NCBI GenBank assembly: GCA_900769095.1 | Contig: CAAGFH010000076.1 | Location: 1-13,900 of the forward strand | DNA length: 13,900 bases | Direction of reading: 5' to 3' | DNA from: Methanobacteriaceae archaeon | Lineage (GTDB): Archaea > Methanobacteriota > Methanobacteria > Methanobacteriales > Methanobacteriaceae | In this document: piece after piece, positions 1-7,427 of the stretch | Layout: each line of letters begins with the position of its first letter | Position numbering within the stretch: position 1 is the first letter of the stretch | Notes under the pieces: generated by a model | What the model was told of the DNA's origin: nothing | Seen by the model: only the letters and a program-made list of their open reading frames with translations | Databases searched by the model: none | Made by a program: the position numbers and the translations under genes

Positions 1-10
1 ATTCCACCAT
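1..10 (-). CDS. Start of next baseplate-region gene, cut by the window edge
   Basis: A start codon lies at positions 10-8 on the minus strand and the frame runs out of the window after three codons (M-V-E). It sits 5 bases downstream of the spike-like gene's stop and has a clear ribosome binding site (GGAGGT, 20-25) nine bases upstream. In PBSX-like phages the gene after the spike is usually a gp25/XkdS-like wedge component, but nothing in these ten bases can show the product. Confidence 0.55.
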
Positions 11-15
11 ACCTT

Positions 16-783
16 TTATACCTCCGTATTATAATACAAATGACCATCATCACCCAAACGATAAGGATTAACATTACCAGATGGTAAACTAGCAATTAAA
101 TGACCATCTTCATTTATTCTAAAACTTGCAAAACCACCAGTACCAGTTGAACCTATATCTTCAATTTTCGTATTTAATTCATTAACAATTGAATTAAACG
201 TTTTCTGTTCAGTATACTCTAAAGGAGTCATTTCAGTATCTAGAACTCCTACTTCTGCAGTTGGTTTATTGGATAATCGGACATCTAAACCATCTCGACC
301 AAAACTTAACCAGTAAGGATTAGTTTCAGTAACTGCAACAAATTTCATATTACCTGGGGAAGCTGGTGAAAAACCAACAATCTCTGATTTATTATAATAA
401 CCCAAGATAATATGCTCAACATTACTGTTCCCATTATTGATTTTCAAAACACAAACATCTTGATTAGATCTTGGGAGGATGTATGGTTCGTTTAATTTAT
501 CATCGTATTTTTTCTCAGATTCTAATGGTGTGTAGAAATCAATCATATCCCCCCCACACCTGTGTAATATTTTACACATTACTTTTTTCTTTGAAGCATC
601 CAAACGAACCAATGCTTTATCAATGTAAGGGTAGAACCTTATTACTCTTCCAGTTTGTATTCTTTCTTCTTCAACAGTTTTACTAATCTGTTGAGTAATG
701 TTAGGTCCCATCACATGATTAACAGCATTTTTAATAGATTCCTGTAATCTACCTTGGGTAATTGTCATATCATTGGAATTCAT
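16..783 (-). CDS. Baseplate spike-like OB-fold protein
   Basis: 255 residues. Residues about 43-135 are beta-rich and begin GRVIRF, consistent with the OB-fold of tail spike proteins (gpV/gp5 class) and the XkdR-like proteins that follow the hub in contractile phages. Residues 1-40 are probably helical and could dock on the hub. Residues 140-185 look like a beta segment. The C-terminus (about 218-255) has two copies of a short motif around DGHL (residues 226-229 and 246-249), of a kind seen at the ends of baseplate and fibre proteins. The start overlaps the upstream stop by four bases (ATGA) behind a GAGAGG-type ribosome binding site, suggesting translational coupling. No catalytic motif is visible. 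The role as spike or hub cap rests on gene order and the OB-like segment, not on strong sequence identity. Confidence 0.55.
   Translation of the reverse strand: MNSNDMTITQGRLQESIKNAVNHVMGPNITQQISKTVEEERIQTGRVIRFYPYIDKALVRLDASKKKVMCKILHRCGGDMIDFYTPLESEKKYDDKLNEPYILPRSNQDVCVLKINNGNSNVEHIILGYYNKSEIVGFSPASPGNMKFVAVTETNPYWLSFGRDGLDVRLSNKPTAEVGVLDTEMTPLEYTEQKTFNSIVNELNTKIEDIGSTGTGGFASFRINEDGHLIASLPSGNVNPYRLGDDGHLYYNTEV
20..25 (-). promoter_or_regulatory. Ribosome binding site of the truncated gene
   Basis: GGAGGT on the minus strand, overlapping the last codons of the upstream gene and nine bases before the ATG at position 10. It is the main evidence that a translated gene begins at the window edge. 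Confidence 0.6.
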
Positions 784-1922
784 GTTGGTTCCTCTCCAGT
801 AGTTTCTTCTGCATTTTCTTCTTCAGTATTCTCACTATCTTCAAGGTTTTCAACTGTTTCTTCAGCAAATGTTCCAAAACTTGGAGGATAATCAACAAGA
901 GTTAAACCAGTAGTCCAGTTATTTCCCCCATCTTCATCGTTAGAAACTTTTGTAATATACATGTAATCATCAATGAAGTAGGATGGGAGATATACTCTCA
1001 CCCAGTTTCCAGTTTTCCATTTAGCATCTCCAACAACTTTACATTCAATACTGCGACCATCATCTCGGCGTATCTTATTGAATTCTCTTTGAAGAAACTT
1101 CTCAGCATCATCCATATTCTTAACAATTTCTGGATCTATCGTTACTTCCTGTGGATTTTCACCGAATCTTTGAATCATCATATCATCAGATATTGTTAAC
1201 TCATAACCATCATAAATCGCAGATAGTTTGTTAACTGTTGATGGATTAACATCTGTAACTGTGATGGAGTCATATAATGCATTGTCAAATTCAGTTATTG
1301 TTAACTCGGTTTCAGATGGATTAGGTATTCTGTTAACATAGACTGTATCGTTTTCAAGTCTTATTTCTACATCTCCATCCCATCCACTTACTGCTTTTTT
1401 TAAAGCATCTTTGATGGTTGAGCCTGAAGTTTCTTTTGTTGAACTGGTGGTTTCACCACCCATTGCTGCTATGAGGTTTTTAGCACCTTCTTCAGGTGTT
1501 TTTCCTCCCCATACTGCAATGCATTTGTCTTTAGTGATTTCATTAATTTTAGGATATGGTTTACCAGTGATTTTTTGACAAACTCCAGTACAATCTGCAT
1601 CAGAACCTATTGGATTGTTTTCAAAATCACTTTTAGAACTCATTTTTGCTCTACCAAGGTCGCCCCTGATTAGGAAGTATGCATATTTGAAACTAGTATT
1701 TCCTCCCCAAAGGTCTGCAATACTGAAAATACCATCAGCAATAATGTACACTCCTATTTTCCCACTTGCTTTACTTGAATAACTGTAAGCTGCAAATGGA
1801 TTTGGAGCAATTTCTAGTTTTTCTGTAGTGTGGCCTTGTTCTTCTAATCGTTTAGCAACTGTGTTTTGCCAATCATGGTCTTTACTGGTGTTTCTATCAC
1901 ATCCAACTATAACAGTAGACAT
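780..1922 (-). CDS. C-terminal half of split baseplate hub with an N-terminal alpha/beta domain
   Basis: 380 residues in four parts. Residues 1-156 form a compact alpha/beta domain that I cannot assign: a first strand ending GCDRN, a hydrophobic strand KIGVYIIADG (55-64), a second YFLIRG (82-87), and four cysteines (8, 111, 115, 134). Residues 157-167 are a Ser/Thr/Glu linker. Residues 168-347 match the later half of XkdQ/gpD-type hub proteins: a helix (TIKDALKKAV), a strand pair with VYVNRIPNP, an 'S(I/V)TVTDVNP' segment, a helix with DDAEKFLQREFNKIR, and a final barrel with GNWVRVYLPS and MYITKV. Residues 348-380 are an acidic tail. The matching N-terminal hub half is the gene directly upstream. 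The start has a GGAG site about ten bases upstream. I infer that the two proteins assemble into one hub and that the extra domain acts on or binds the host wall. Confidence 0.6.
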   Translation of the reverse strand: MSTVIVGCDRNTSKDHDWQNTVAKRLEEQGHTTEKLEIAPNPFAAYSYSSKASGKIGVYIIADGIFSIADLWGGNTSFKYAYFLIRGDLGRAKMSSKSDFENNPIGSDADCTGVCQKITGKPYPKINEITKDKCIAVWGGKTPEEGAKNLIAAMGGETTSSTKETSGSTIKDALKKAVSGWDGDVEIRLENDTVYVNRIPNPSETELTITEFDNALYDSITVTDVNPSTVNKLSAIYDGYELTISDDMMIQRFGENPQEVTIDPEIVKNMDDAEKFLQREFNKIRRDDGRSIECKVVGDAKWKTGNWVRVYLPSYFIDDYMYITKVSNDEDGGNNWTTGLTLVDYPPSFGTFAEETVENLEDSENTEEENAEETTGEEPT

Positions 1923-1951
1923 TCCACAAATACTCCTTTAATTATTTAATT

Positions 1952-2995
1952 TTATGCTGCTATTTTCTTACCCACTTCAGAACCTGAAGTAATACCTCTC
2001 CACACTTCACCAAATGGTCTTGAAGTATGATTACCTGAAATTGCAGCATTATCAGTGTAGTAAGTTTTGCCATCGACTTTCACACGAACAATATAATGAC
2101 TAGGCACATGTATAATAGTTGCATTTAATCCTGCACTATTAAACATAGCACATAAGATATTTGCACCATCAGCACAATTCAAATGAACATGCTTCCAAGC
2201 TTTCTCAATATCCGAGAATTTACAATCATAATAATATGAATAAATAATGTGACTTTTAAAAGCTTTGTCAATTGCTTTTGCTTTACTTAAAGCATCAGTT
2301 TTACCTTGAATAGCAGATTTAACTGCTTCATCAATTGTAGCACTACCAGTAGAAGAAGCACTTCCACTATCATCGGAAGATGTACTTGAAACATTAGTGA
2401 AATCAATTTCTTCATCTTTCAAACCAGTAACATCGACTTTTGCTTTTAAACCACTTGCGGTAATAATTTCTTCCACGATTTTAGATCGTTTTGTTTTTGT
2501 GAAAGTGAATGTTTCGTTTTTCTCAAGTAGTTTGTCCATTCCATTGAATTTTAAATCTATTTTGTCTTTGTTCCATGAGATTTCAGTTATGAACCCAGTA
2601 AATACTGAGTTCATCTCATCCCATTGTAGGATAGTGTCTGATTGCTGCCAACCTTTACGTAGTCCTACTCTACGGCCTTTATAAAAATAGTTTAAATAAT
2701 TTGTTGGAACTGATACGGAAGTGTTGCTGCTAATATCTGTATAGTCTTGTTCGTAGGAATCTGAGTATAGTTCTCCAATGTAATCTATTTTTATGATTTC
2801 CCCAGTTTCTAATGTGTAATTATTACTTGCATCCGTACTGGTTTCATCTTTTGTTTCTTCTTTTTTAGATTCATCATTGGATTGTTCTTTCTTTTTATCC
2901 TTATCATTCTCCTTGTCTTTTACATCTTCCTCTTTTGGTTTTTCAGTAGTGTACACTTCTAAACCAACTTTAGAAAGGTTGAAATAAATACTCAT
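1952..2995 (-). CDS. N-terminal half of split baseplate hub fused to a transglutaminase-like cysteine peptidase
   Basis: 347 residues. A first strand (1-17) is followed by a charged low-complexity insert rich in Lys, Glu and Asp (about 18-57), then the hub N-terminal region (58-200) with the barrel-type segment SVFTGFITEISWNKDKIDL and the helix KTKRSKIVEEIITASG, as in XkdQ-like hubs. A Ser-rich linker (203-218) leads to a transglutaminase-like domain (219-347). This has the classic order of Cys274 in NCADGAN, His300 in PSHYIVRV and Asp315 in YYTDNAA, preceded by a helix and SYYYD as usual in this superfamily. Peptidase C71 pseudomurein endoisopeptidases (PeiW, PeiP) use the same fold and triad, so cleavage of the methanogen wall during DNA injection is the likely role. 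No pseudomurein-binding repeats are present. The start is fixed by a strong AAAGGAGG site. Confidence 0.75.
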   Translation of the reverse strand: MSIYFNLSKVGLEVYTTEKPKEEDVKDKENDKDKKKEQSNDESKKEETKDETSTDASNNYTLETGEIIKIDYIGELYSDSYEQDYTDISSNTSVSVPTNYLNYFYKGRRVGLRKGWQQSDTILQWDEMNSVFTGFITEISWNKDKIDLKFNGMDKLLEKNETFTFTKTKRSKIVEEIITASGLKAKVDVTGLKDEEIDFTNVSSTSSDDSGSASSTGSATIDEAVKSAIQGKTDALSKAKAIDKAFKSHIIYSYYYDCKFSDIEKAWKHVHLNCADGANILCAMFNSAGLNATIIHVPSHYIVRVKVDGKTYYTDNAAISGNHTSRPFGEVWRGITSGSEVGKKIAA

Positions 2996-3001
2996 AAAGT
3001 A

Positions 3002-3589
3002 TCATCCTCCTTTCTTCTTTTTAGAAGTAGTTTTCTTTTTGGTTTTGGATTTGGTTGATTTCTTCTTATTCTTCTTATCCTGCTCTTTTTTAATATTCTC
3101 CAAATCTTTATCACTAGCTTGTTTAGTATCATTAGGGTCTTTCTTATTAGTTTTCTCTTTAGTCACTTTCTTTGAAGCAGGAACAGTGAATGATTCACCA
3201 GGAATTAAACTCTTTTTATCAGGAATTTCCTTAATACTAATAGTTAATTCTAAAGAATTCAATTTAACATGCTCAGTTTTAATAACAACCATAGCATTGA
3301 ATTTACCTCCAATTTCAGGGGAAATAACTTCAACTGGTTTACTCATCATTTCCTGGAAAATCTCATTATGAATATCAGGTCTGTCCTCAGGAACATACAC
3401 ATGAGCAGTTACACTGAAATCTAAACCAATATATGCTCCTTTTGTGATTATTGCAGTACCACCAACAAGATTGTTTACATTGTATTCTCTTCTTCTAAAG
3501 GATTCATTAGGACTAACATTATCAACATAGAAAGGATAACCCATAATTTCAATATTACATCCTTCAGTTATTTCATACATATTAACCAT
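3002..3589 (-). CDS. Baseplate/tail-tube adaptor with lysine-rich tail
   Basis: 195 residues, lying between the tape measure and the hub, where PBSX-like phages encode XkdP and P2-like phages gpX. Residues about 1-135 are beta-rich with alternating hydrophobics (for example ITEGCNIEIMGYPFYVDNV and LNSLELTISIKEIP). Residues about 143-195 are low-complexity, with roughly 22 lysines in 53 positions, and end in KKKKGG. XkdP and gpX normally carry a C-terminal LysM domain; no LysM signature is visible, so the basic tail takes that place. The ATG at 3589 follows GGGAG at the end of the tape-measure gene by about ten bases; a second ATG three codons later is possible. The role as linker between tube and hub is inferred from position. 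Confidence 0.5.
   Translation of the reverse strand: MVNMYEITEGCNIEIMGYPFYVDNVSPNESFRRREYNVNNLVGGTAIITKGAYIGLDFSVTAHVYVPEDRPDIHNEIFQEMMSKPVEVISPEIGGKFNAMVVIKTEHVKLNSLELTISIKEIPDKKSLIPGESFTVPASKKVTKEKTNKKDPNDTKQASDKDLENIKKEQDKKNKKKSTKSKTKKKTTSKKKKGG
3006..3013 (-). promoter_or_regulatory. Strong ribosome binding site of the hub/peptidase gene
   Basis: AAAGGAGG on the minus strand, ten bases before the ATG at 2995 and overlapping the last two codons of the upstream gene, whose stop follows it at once. The arrangement points to coupled translation of the two baseplate proteins. Confidence 0.7.
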
Positions 3590-3595
3590 AATTAT

Positions 3596-5989
3596 TTAAC
3601 TCCCAGTTCCTTTTGGAGAAGAACCAATTGATTCGAAAGCATTAATAACAACACCAGTAGCTTCTTTTGCAGTTAAATTATGAGCATTCAAAGGCATTGC
3701 TCCCTCTTGCATATAGATAATTGTAGTGTTACCATTTCTTGAGGTAGTGTTTGGAGTGTAGTTTGCTGTTTGTCTTACTGTGCCAAGATTTATTTGTGGA
3801 GCATTAAAACCACGCATAATATTACCAGCATAATCTTTCGCAGCACTATACACATAATCATTAGATTCTCCAATTCTACCAGGAATATCTGCAAACTCAA
3901 TAGCAATCTTTTTCTGAATAATACCTGGAGAAGCAATACCCAATGCACCTAACACAGCATTTTTAATATCACTACCAAAATTAGTTGCTGCACTTACTGC
4001 ACTAGATACAGCACTGTTAATCTTTCCACCAATATTCATAAACTCTGTGTATACTGCATTTGCAACACCAGTCACACCATTAGTTACTGCTGTTACTACT
4101 TGACTTGCAAGACTTGCAGCAGCACCAACAGCCGCACCAGCAGCAGCCGCAATCCTTCCAGGAACTCTCATCATATACTGACCAACCCTAGCAGGTAACC
4201 GCTTAATATAATTCACAATACCATTAAGAATTCTTAAACCTGCTTGTCTAGCTCTCATTGCAGCAATACTACCAAAAACAAGAAGCCTCAACGCAGCCAT
4301 TGTTAAAAATTGCCAAATTCTCTGAGGAATAACTCTCAAAGTATTAACAATCCCATTCAGAATAGCTCTTCCAATTCTTGAAGCAATTTGCCCAATCGCT
4401 GTTGAAACAGTCATCCATACAGTCAATATAACTTGACCAATCATAATCAATGCAGTTTGCCAATTAATACTGCCCGCTGCTAACTGACCAAAAATACCAA
4501 CAACTGCTCCTAAACCACTAATGATCGGACCAATAACAGTCCATACTACTTTAAATCCATTACTGATTACTCCTAATACTTGTCCTGCAACAGAACCTAA
4601 TTGACCAAAGAAACCAATTAATTGACCAACAACATCTGGACCACCACTTCCAGGACCATCTGATTTGAATAAATTATTCCAAGCTGCTCCAATCCAATTG
4701 AATATTGGTTGTAATGCCGACCATAATGCAGAGAATGCTCCTTGAATTGCCGATAATGTTCCTTGAACTTGAGGACTATTTACAAATGCATCCCATAATC
4801 TTTGTACTCCTGCTTTGATACTATCAAGCATTGTTCCAAAATCAGTCCACCAACCGAATGATTCACCGATTTGTTCAATCACAACAATTAATGCTGCAAC
4901 TCCAGCAATAATAAGAATTATCGGTGCTAATGCTGCAAGTTCAGCAGCCGCCATAGCCCAAAATCCACCACTTGCAGTTGTTGCTGCTGCTCCTTCAGTT
5001 AGTAATGCTGCACCACCTGTTGCATGTGCTGCTGCTGCTCCGATTTCTTCAGCAGTTAAACCTGCTTGAGCCGCTGCTAATGCTATTTCTTCACCAGTTA
5101 ATGCTGCAGTTTCACCACCAAGAACCCCAAGCAATCCACCAATAGCAGGAAGAGTTACTCCAAACATTTCGAATAATCCCATCACACTTGTTAAAGGTCC
5201 CGCTATTAAACCTATTCCTGCACCTAAAGCAATTGCTGCAAAACCAACAGTTTTCACAGGCCCTGGCAAACCATTAATCAGATTCAAGAAACCTTGTACA
5301 ACCGGTAATAATGGAGTTATCGCATCAATTAATGCTGAACCAAAATCAGTTTTTAAACCGTTAAGTACATTGTTCATTCTTTGGAATTTTGCAGTAGTTG
5401 AATTTGCATAATTCTCTGCAGCTCCACCAGTACGATTTAGAACATCGTTTAATAATTTTTGTTTATCAATAGCACCAGTAGTTTCATCTTGATAGTTTTT
5501 AATATCCAATCCTAATGCTTTTAAAGCTCTACCATTTCCCATGAATGCTTTTTGTAATTGTCCTGCTGCTTGTTCTTGACTTATACCCATTTGTGCAGCA
5601 TAATTACTTGTTGCTTCCATAGCATTTTGAGAGTCTTTTAAGGACATTCCCATATTCATATATGTGGTCATTGCAGCTCTAGTGTCCGATACTGACCTAC
5701 CCATACTGTTAGAATATGTTTTCACCCAGTTTCTTATTTCTGCAGATTGGTTCTCCCAATCTCCACCAGAATTTTTAACTGAGTTACCAAACTTAGCCCA
5801 TTCTTGCTCTGCAGTCATTGCAGATGATACTGCTGATTTCGCATAACTGAGCATTGAAGTAGACATTGCTGTAACTGCTGCACCAACACTTGTTTTTAAT
5901 GCACCCATTTTTTGTTTAACACTATTAACTGCTTCACCAGTTTGGTCTTGTCCACGAATACGAAGCATTATATCTTCATAAGAACTCAT
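3596..5989 (-). CDS. Tail tape measure protein
   Basis: 797 residues, the longest protein in the window, placed between the tail-assembly chaperone and the baseplate genes as in nearly all long-tailed phages. The N-terminal 230 residues are helical, Ala/Ser/Met-rich, with the typical pattern around MGISQEQAAGQLQKAFMGNG. Hydrophobic stretches occur at about 245-295 and 343-372 (LAPIILIIAGVAALIVVIEQ), with more Gly/Ala/Ile-rich stretches through 450-560, as expected for a protein released into the host envelope. The C-terminus contains SPGIIQKKIAIEFADIPG, a motif style common near tape measure ends. At about 0.15 nm per residue the tail would be about 120 nm; this is the general ruler rule, not a measurement. 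The start has GGAGG about eleven bases upstream. No peptidase or lysozyme domain was recognised inside it. Confidence 0.9.
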   Translation of the reverse strand: MSSYEDIMLRIRGQDQTGEAVNSVKQKMGALKTSVGAAVTAMSTSMLSYAKSAVSSAMTAEQEWAKFGNSVKNSGGDWENQSAEIRNWVKTYSNSMGRSVSDTRAAMTTYMNMGMSLKDSQNAMEATSNYAAQMGISQEQAAGQLQKAFMGNGRALKALGLDIKNYQDETTGAIDKQKLLNDVLNRTGGAAENYANSTTAKFQRMNNVLNGLKTDFGSALIDAITPLLPVVQGFLNLINGLPGPVKTVGFAAIALGAGIGLIAGPLTSVMGLFEMFGVTLPAIGGLLGVLGGETAALTGEEIALAAAQAGLTAEEIGAAAAHATGGAALLTEGAAATTASGGFWAMAAAELAALAPIILIIAGVAALIVVIEQIGESFGWWTDFGTMLDSIKAGVQRLWDAFVNSPQVQGTLSAIQGAFSALWSALQPIFNWIGAAWNNLFKSDGPGSGGPDVVGQLIGFFGQLGSVAGQVLGVISNGFKVVWTVIGPIISGLGAVVGIFGQLAAGSINWQTALIMIGQVILTVWMTVSTAIGQIASRIGRAILNGIVNTLRVIPQRIWQFLTMAALRLLVFGSIAAMRARQAGLRILNGIVNYIKRLPARVGQYMMRVPGRIAAAAGAAVGAAASLASQVVTAVTNGVTGVANAVYTEFMNIGGKINSAVSSAVSAATNFGSDIKNAVLGALGIASPGIIQKKIAIEFADIPGRIGESNDYVYSAAKDYAGNIMRGFNAPQINLGTVRQTANYTPNTTSRNGNTTIIYMQEGAMPLNAHNLTAKEATGVVINAFESIGSSPKGTGS

Positions 5990-5992
5990 AGT

Positions 5993-6196
5993 CTATGTTT
6001 CCTCCAATGATTCTTTTAATTGTTCACTTTGTTTGATTTCATTTCTGATTTCCTGAGAGTATTTGAAAATGAGAAATTTAATATCAGGATTGAACTTCTT
6101 CTTGATCACTTCTGATGGTAACCATCCAAGATGTTTACTGACTCTGAAGTATACTTCACCGAAGAAACTATTACTCATCTGGAAAAAGTTCTTCAT
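5993..6196 (-). CDS. Second frame of the tail-assembly chaperone (frameshift product or small overlapping gene)
   Basis: An open frame of 67 codons overlaps the end of the upstream chaperone gene and stops three bases before the tape measure start. It is in the +1 (equivalently -2) frame relative to the chaperone. A run of five T between two C (minus strand, 6188-6182) lies in the overlap and allows a phenylalanine tRNA to re-pair after a two-base backward slip, or a +1 slip at CTT. Either would fuse about 62 residues, including VSKHLGWLPSEVIKKKF, to the chaperone, as in the gpG/gpGT arrangement of lambda and many other tailed phages. Alternatively it starts independently at ATG 6178, overlapping the upstream stop by eight bases, but I see no convincing ribosome binding site there. 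The fused product is the better explanation. Confidence 0.6.
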   Translation of the reverse strand: MKNFFQMSNSFFGEVYFRVSKHLGWLPSEVIKKKFNPDIKFLIFKYSQEIRNEIKQSEQLKESLEET

Positions 6197-6905
6197 TAGA
6201 TTTCTCTGTTAAACCTAATTTTTCTTCGACTTTGGTAACAATTGCCCATTTTTCCATGAATGGGAATTTATCCCAAAACTCTTCTCTTTTCTTATAATCT
6301 GTACTTGACTCAGGTAGTCTTAATTGACTTGCTAAGAAACCGTTGATTACTCTTGATTTTTCTTGACTTGCTAAAGCATTGATTTCCTTATTCATTTTAT
6401 CAATGATTTGAGCTTCTTCAGGAGAAAGCTTTTCACCGTTCTGTGATTTCATGAATAATTGTCTTTCATCTTCATTGTAATCTTTAAACAGATCAATGTT
6501 CATTTGCATATAGTCAACAATCCTACTGTCATCAACAGGTAAGATTTCAAACTCCATAGGATATTTTTGCCCTCCGTATGGGAGGTTTACTTTCAATGTC
6601 TTGTTAATTGGATTGTCAAGTATATCAAGTAAATCTTGTTCAGTACGGATGATTTGTACTGTTTGTTTAACTGATTCAATGGTTTGAGTTGGTTTATGTT
6701 TGTTAATTGCTTCACGGTATCTTTGCAATGTCTTTTTGAGTAAAACAAACTCTTCATCAGTTAAATCTTCCTGACTCATACATTTGCTAACTACTTTTAG
6801 TTCATCATGGTTTAATTGTTCTAATGGTAGTTCTTTACATTCGAATGGGAATTGTGTTTTTAGTAAGTGTTTTTCTAATCTTGTTGCATTATCTTGGTTT
6901 GTCAT
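6171..6905 (-). CDS. Tail-assembly chaperone, upstream frame
   Basis: 244 residues, between tail tube and tape measure, the standard place for chaperones that hold the tape measure during tail assembly. The N-terminal 80 residues are helical and charged. The core from about residue 85 contains a strand pair (KTLKVNLPYGGQKYPMEFEILPVDD), then helices rich in Met, Asp and Glu, ending with PFMEKWAIVTKVEEKLGL. The layout resembles XkdN-like chaperones but is much longer than the roughly 130-150 residues I associate with that family, mainly because of the N-terminal part. The start is supported by AGGAG about nine bases upstream. The 3' end overlaps a second frame that ends just before the tape measure, a hallmark of this gene class and the strongest evidence for the call. 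Confidence 0.7.
   Translation of the reverse strand: MTNQDNATRLEKHLLKTQFPFECKELPLEQLNHDELKVVSKCMSQEDLTDEEFVLLKKTLQRYREAINKHKPTQTIESVKQTVQIIRTEQDLLDILDNPINKTLKVNLPYGGQKYPMEFEILPVDDSRIVDYMQMNIDLFKDYNEDERQLFMKSQNGEKLSPEEAQIIDKMNKEINALASQEKSRVINGFLASQLRLPESSTDYKKREEFWDKFPFMEKWAIVTKVEEKLGLTEKSNEELFPDE
6182..6188 (-). promoter_or_regulatory. Candidate programmed frameshift site
   Basis: The minus strand reads C-TTTTT-C in the overlap of the two chaperone frames. Upstream-frame codons are CTT TTT CCA; the downstream frame resumes at TTC (6184-6182). A -2 shift keeps full UUU pairing; a +1 shift moves CTT to TTT. It is chosen from frame geometry and homopolymer character, without experimental support. 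Confidence 0.4.
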
Positions 6906-7018
6906 AATAATAAACTCCTAAAAAAAAGTTAATATGTGGAAAAAAATATTGCATAAAAAAAAATAATAATAATTGTAAAAAAAAAGAAAAGAAAAAAAGA
7001 TTAAACCTAAAAAAGGAT
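6906..7018 (-). terminator. T-rich intergenic region, probable terminator after the tail tube gene
   Basis: This 113-bp gap has no supported gene. On the minus strand it carries runs of T (nine at 6985-6977, seven at 6998-6992) and further T tracts, as expected of archaeal termination signals after a highly expressed virion gene. The final 15 bases before the chaperone start hold its AGGAG site. It would reduce chaperone and tape measure transcript relative to sheath and tube, which suits their copy numbers. No stable stem is evident. Confidence 0.45.
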
Positions 7019-7402
7019 TTATCTTTGTTTCTTATATCCTCTAGCACCAAACTTAACAGAAAATGGTTTATTCGCATTTTCCTTACTTAACTCTTTAATA
7101 TAAGCACCATAGAGAACATCATCTTCAACAAGATTACCAGTATCCTCTTCAAAATCATAAGAGGACAAAGTATCTTCAACTTTCTGCTCCCATAATTTCT
7201 TCAGTTCTGGTCTTAACAATGGATCAATATCACTTGCTTCTGCCTCAATAGTTTCTTTACCATGTAAAGTTCCATAAGGTGTTGCACTATTGGTTGCAGT
7301 TAATTCTTCAGTATCTCTTTTATAACTCACATTAAAAGAATCACAAATAATTTCCAAGTCATGGAAAATTAATTGTGATTGACTATATCTTACTTCATCC
7401 AT
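7019..7402 (-). CDS. Tail tube protein
   Basis: 127 residues, directly downstream of the sheath gene, where contractile-tailed phages encode the inner tube. The sequence is beta-rich at its start (SQLIFHDLEIICDSFNVSYKRD), then has the region TPYGTLHGKETIEAEASDIDP. This matches the general build of short tube proteins of the XkdM class, with an N-terminal strand pair, a 'YG..GK.' turn and a mid helix. The ATG at 7402 is preceded by GGTGAT eight bases upstream; a later in-frame ATG is not needed. A T-rich terminator-like gap follows. The assignment relies on position plus length and composition; I do not see a diagnostic motif. Confidence 0.7.
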   Translation of the reverse strand: MDEVRYSQSQLIFHDLEIICDSFNVSYKRDTEELTATNSATPYGTLHGKETIEAEASDIDPLLRPELKKLWEQKVEDTLSSYDFEEDTGNLVEDDVLYGAYIKELSKENANKPFSVKFGARGYKKQR

Positions 7403-7427
7403 ATAACATCACCAATCTTATTTTTTT

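Noticed and set aside
780..2995. Hub split explained as a sequencing frameshift
   Set aside because: The two genes are separated by a 29-bp gap, have separate strong ribosome binding sites, and each has a complete extra domain at the junction.
6889..7077. Open frame of 62 codons, rich in Phe and Leu, on the minus strand
   Set aside because: It is a translation of the T-rich intergenic gap joined to the ends of the tube and chaperone genes in another frame; it has no ribosome binding site and no protein-like composition.
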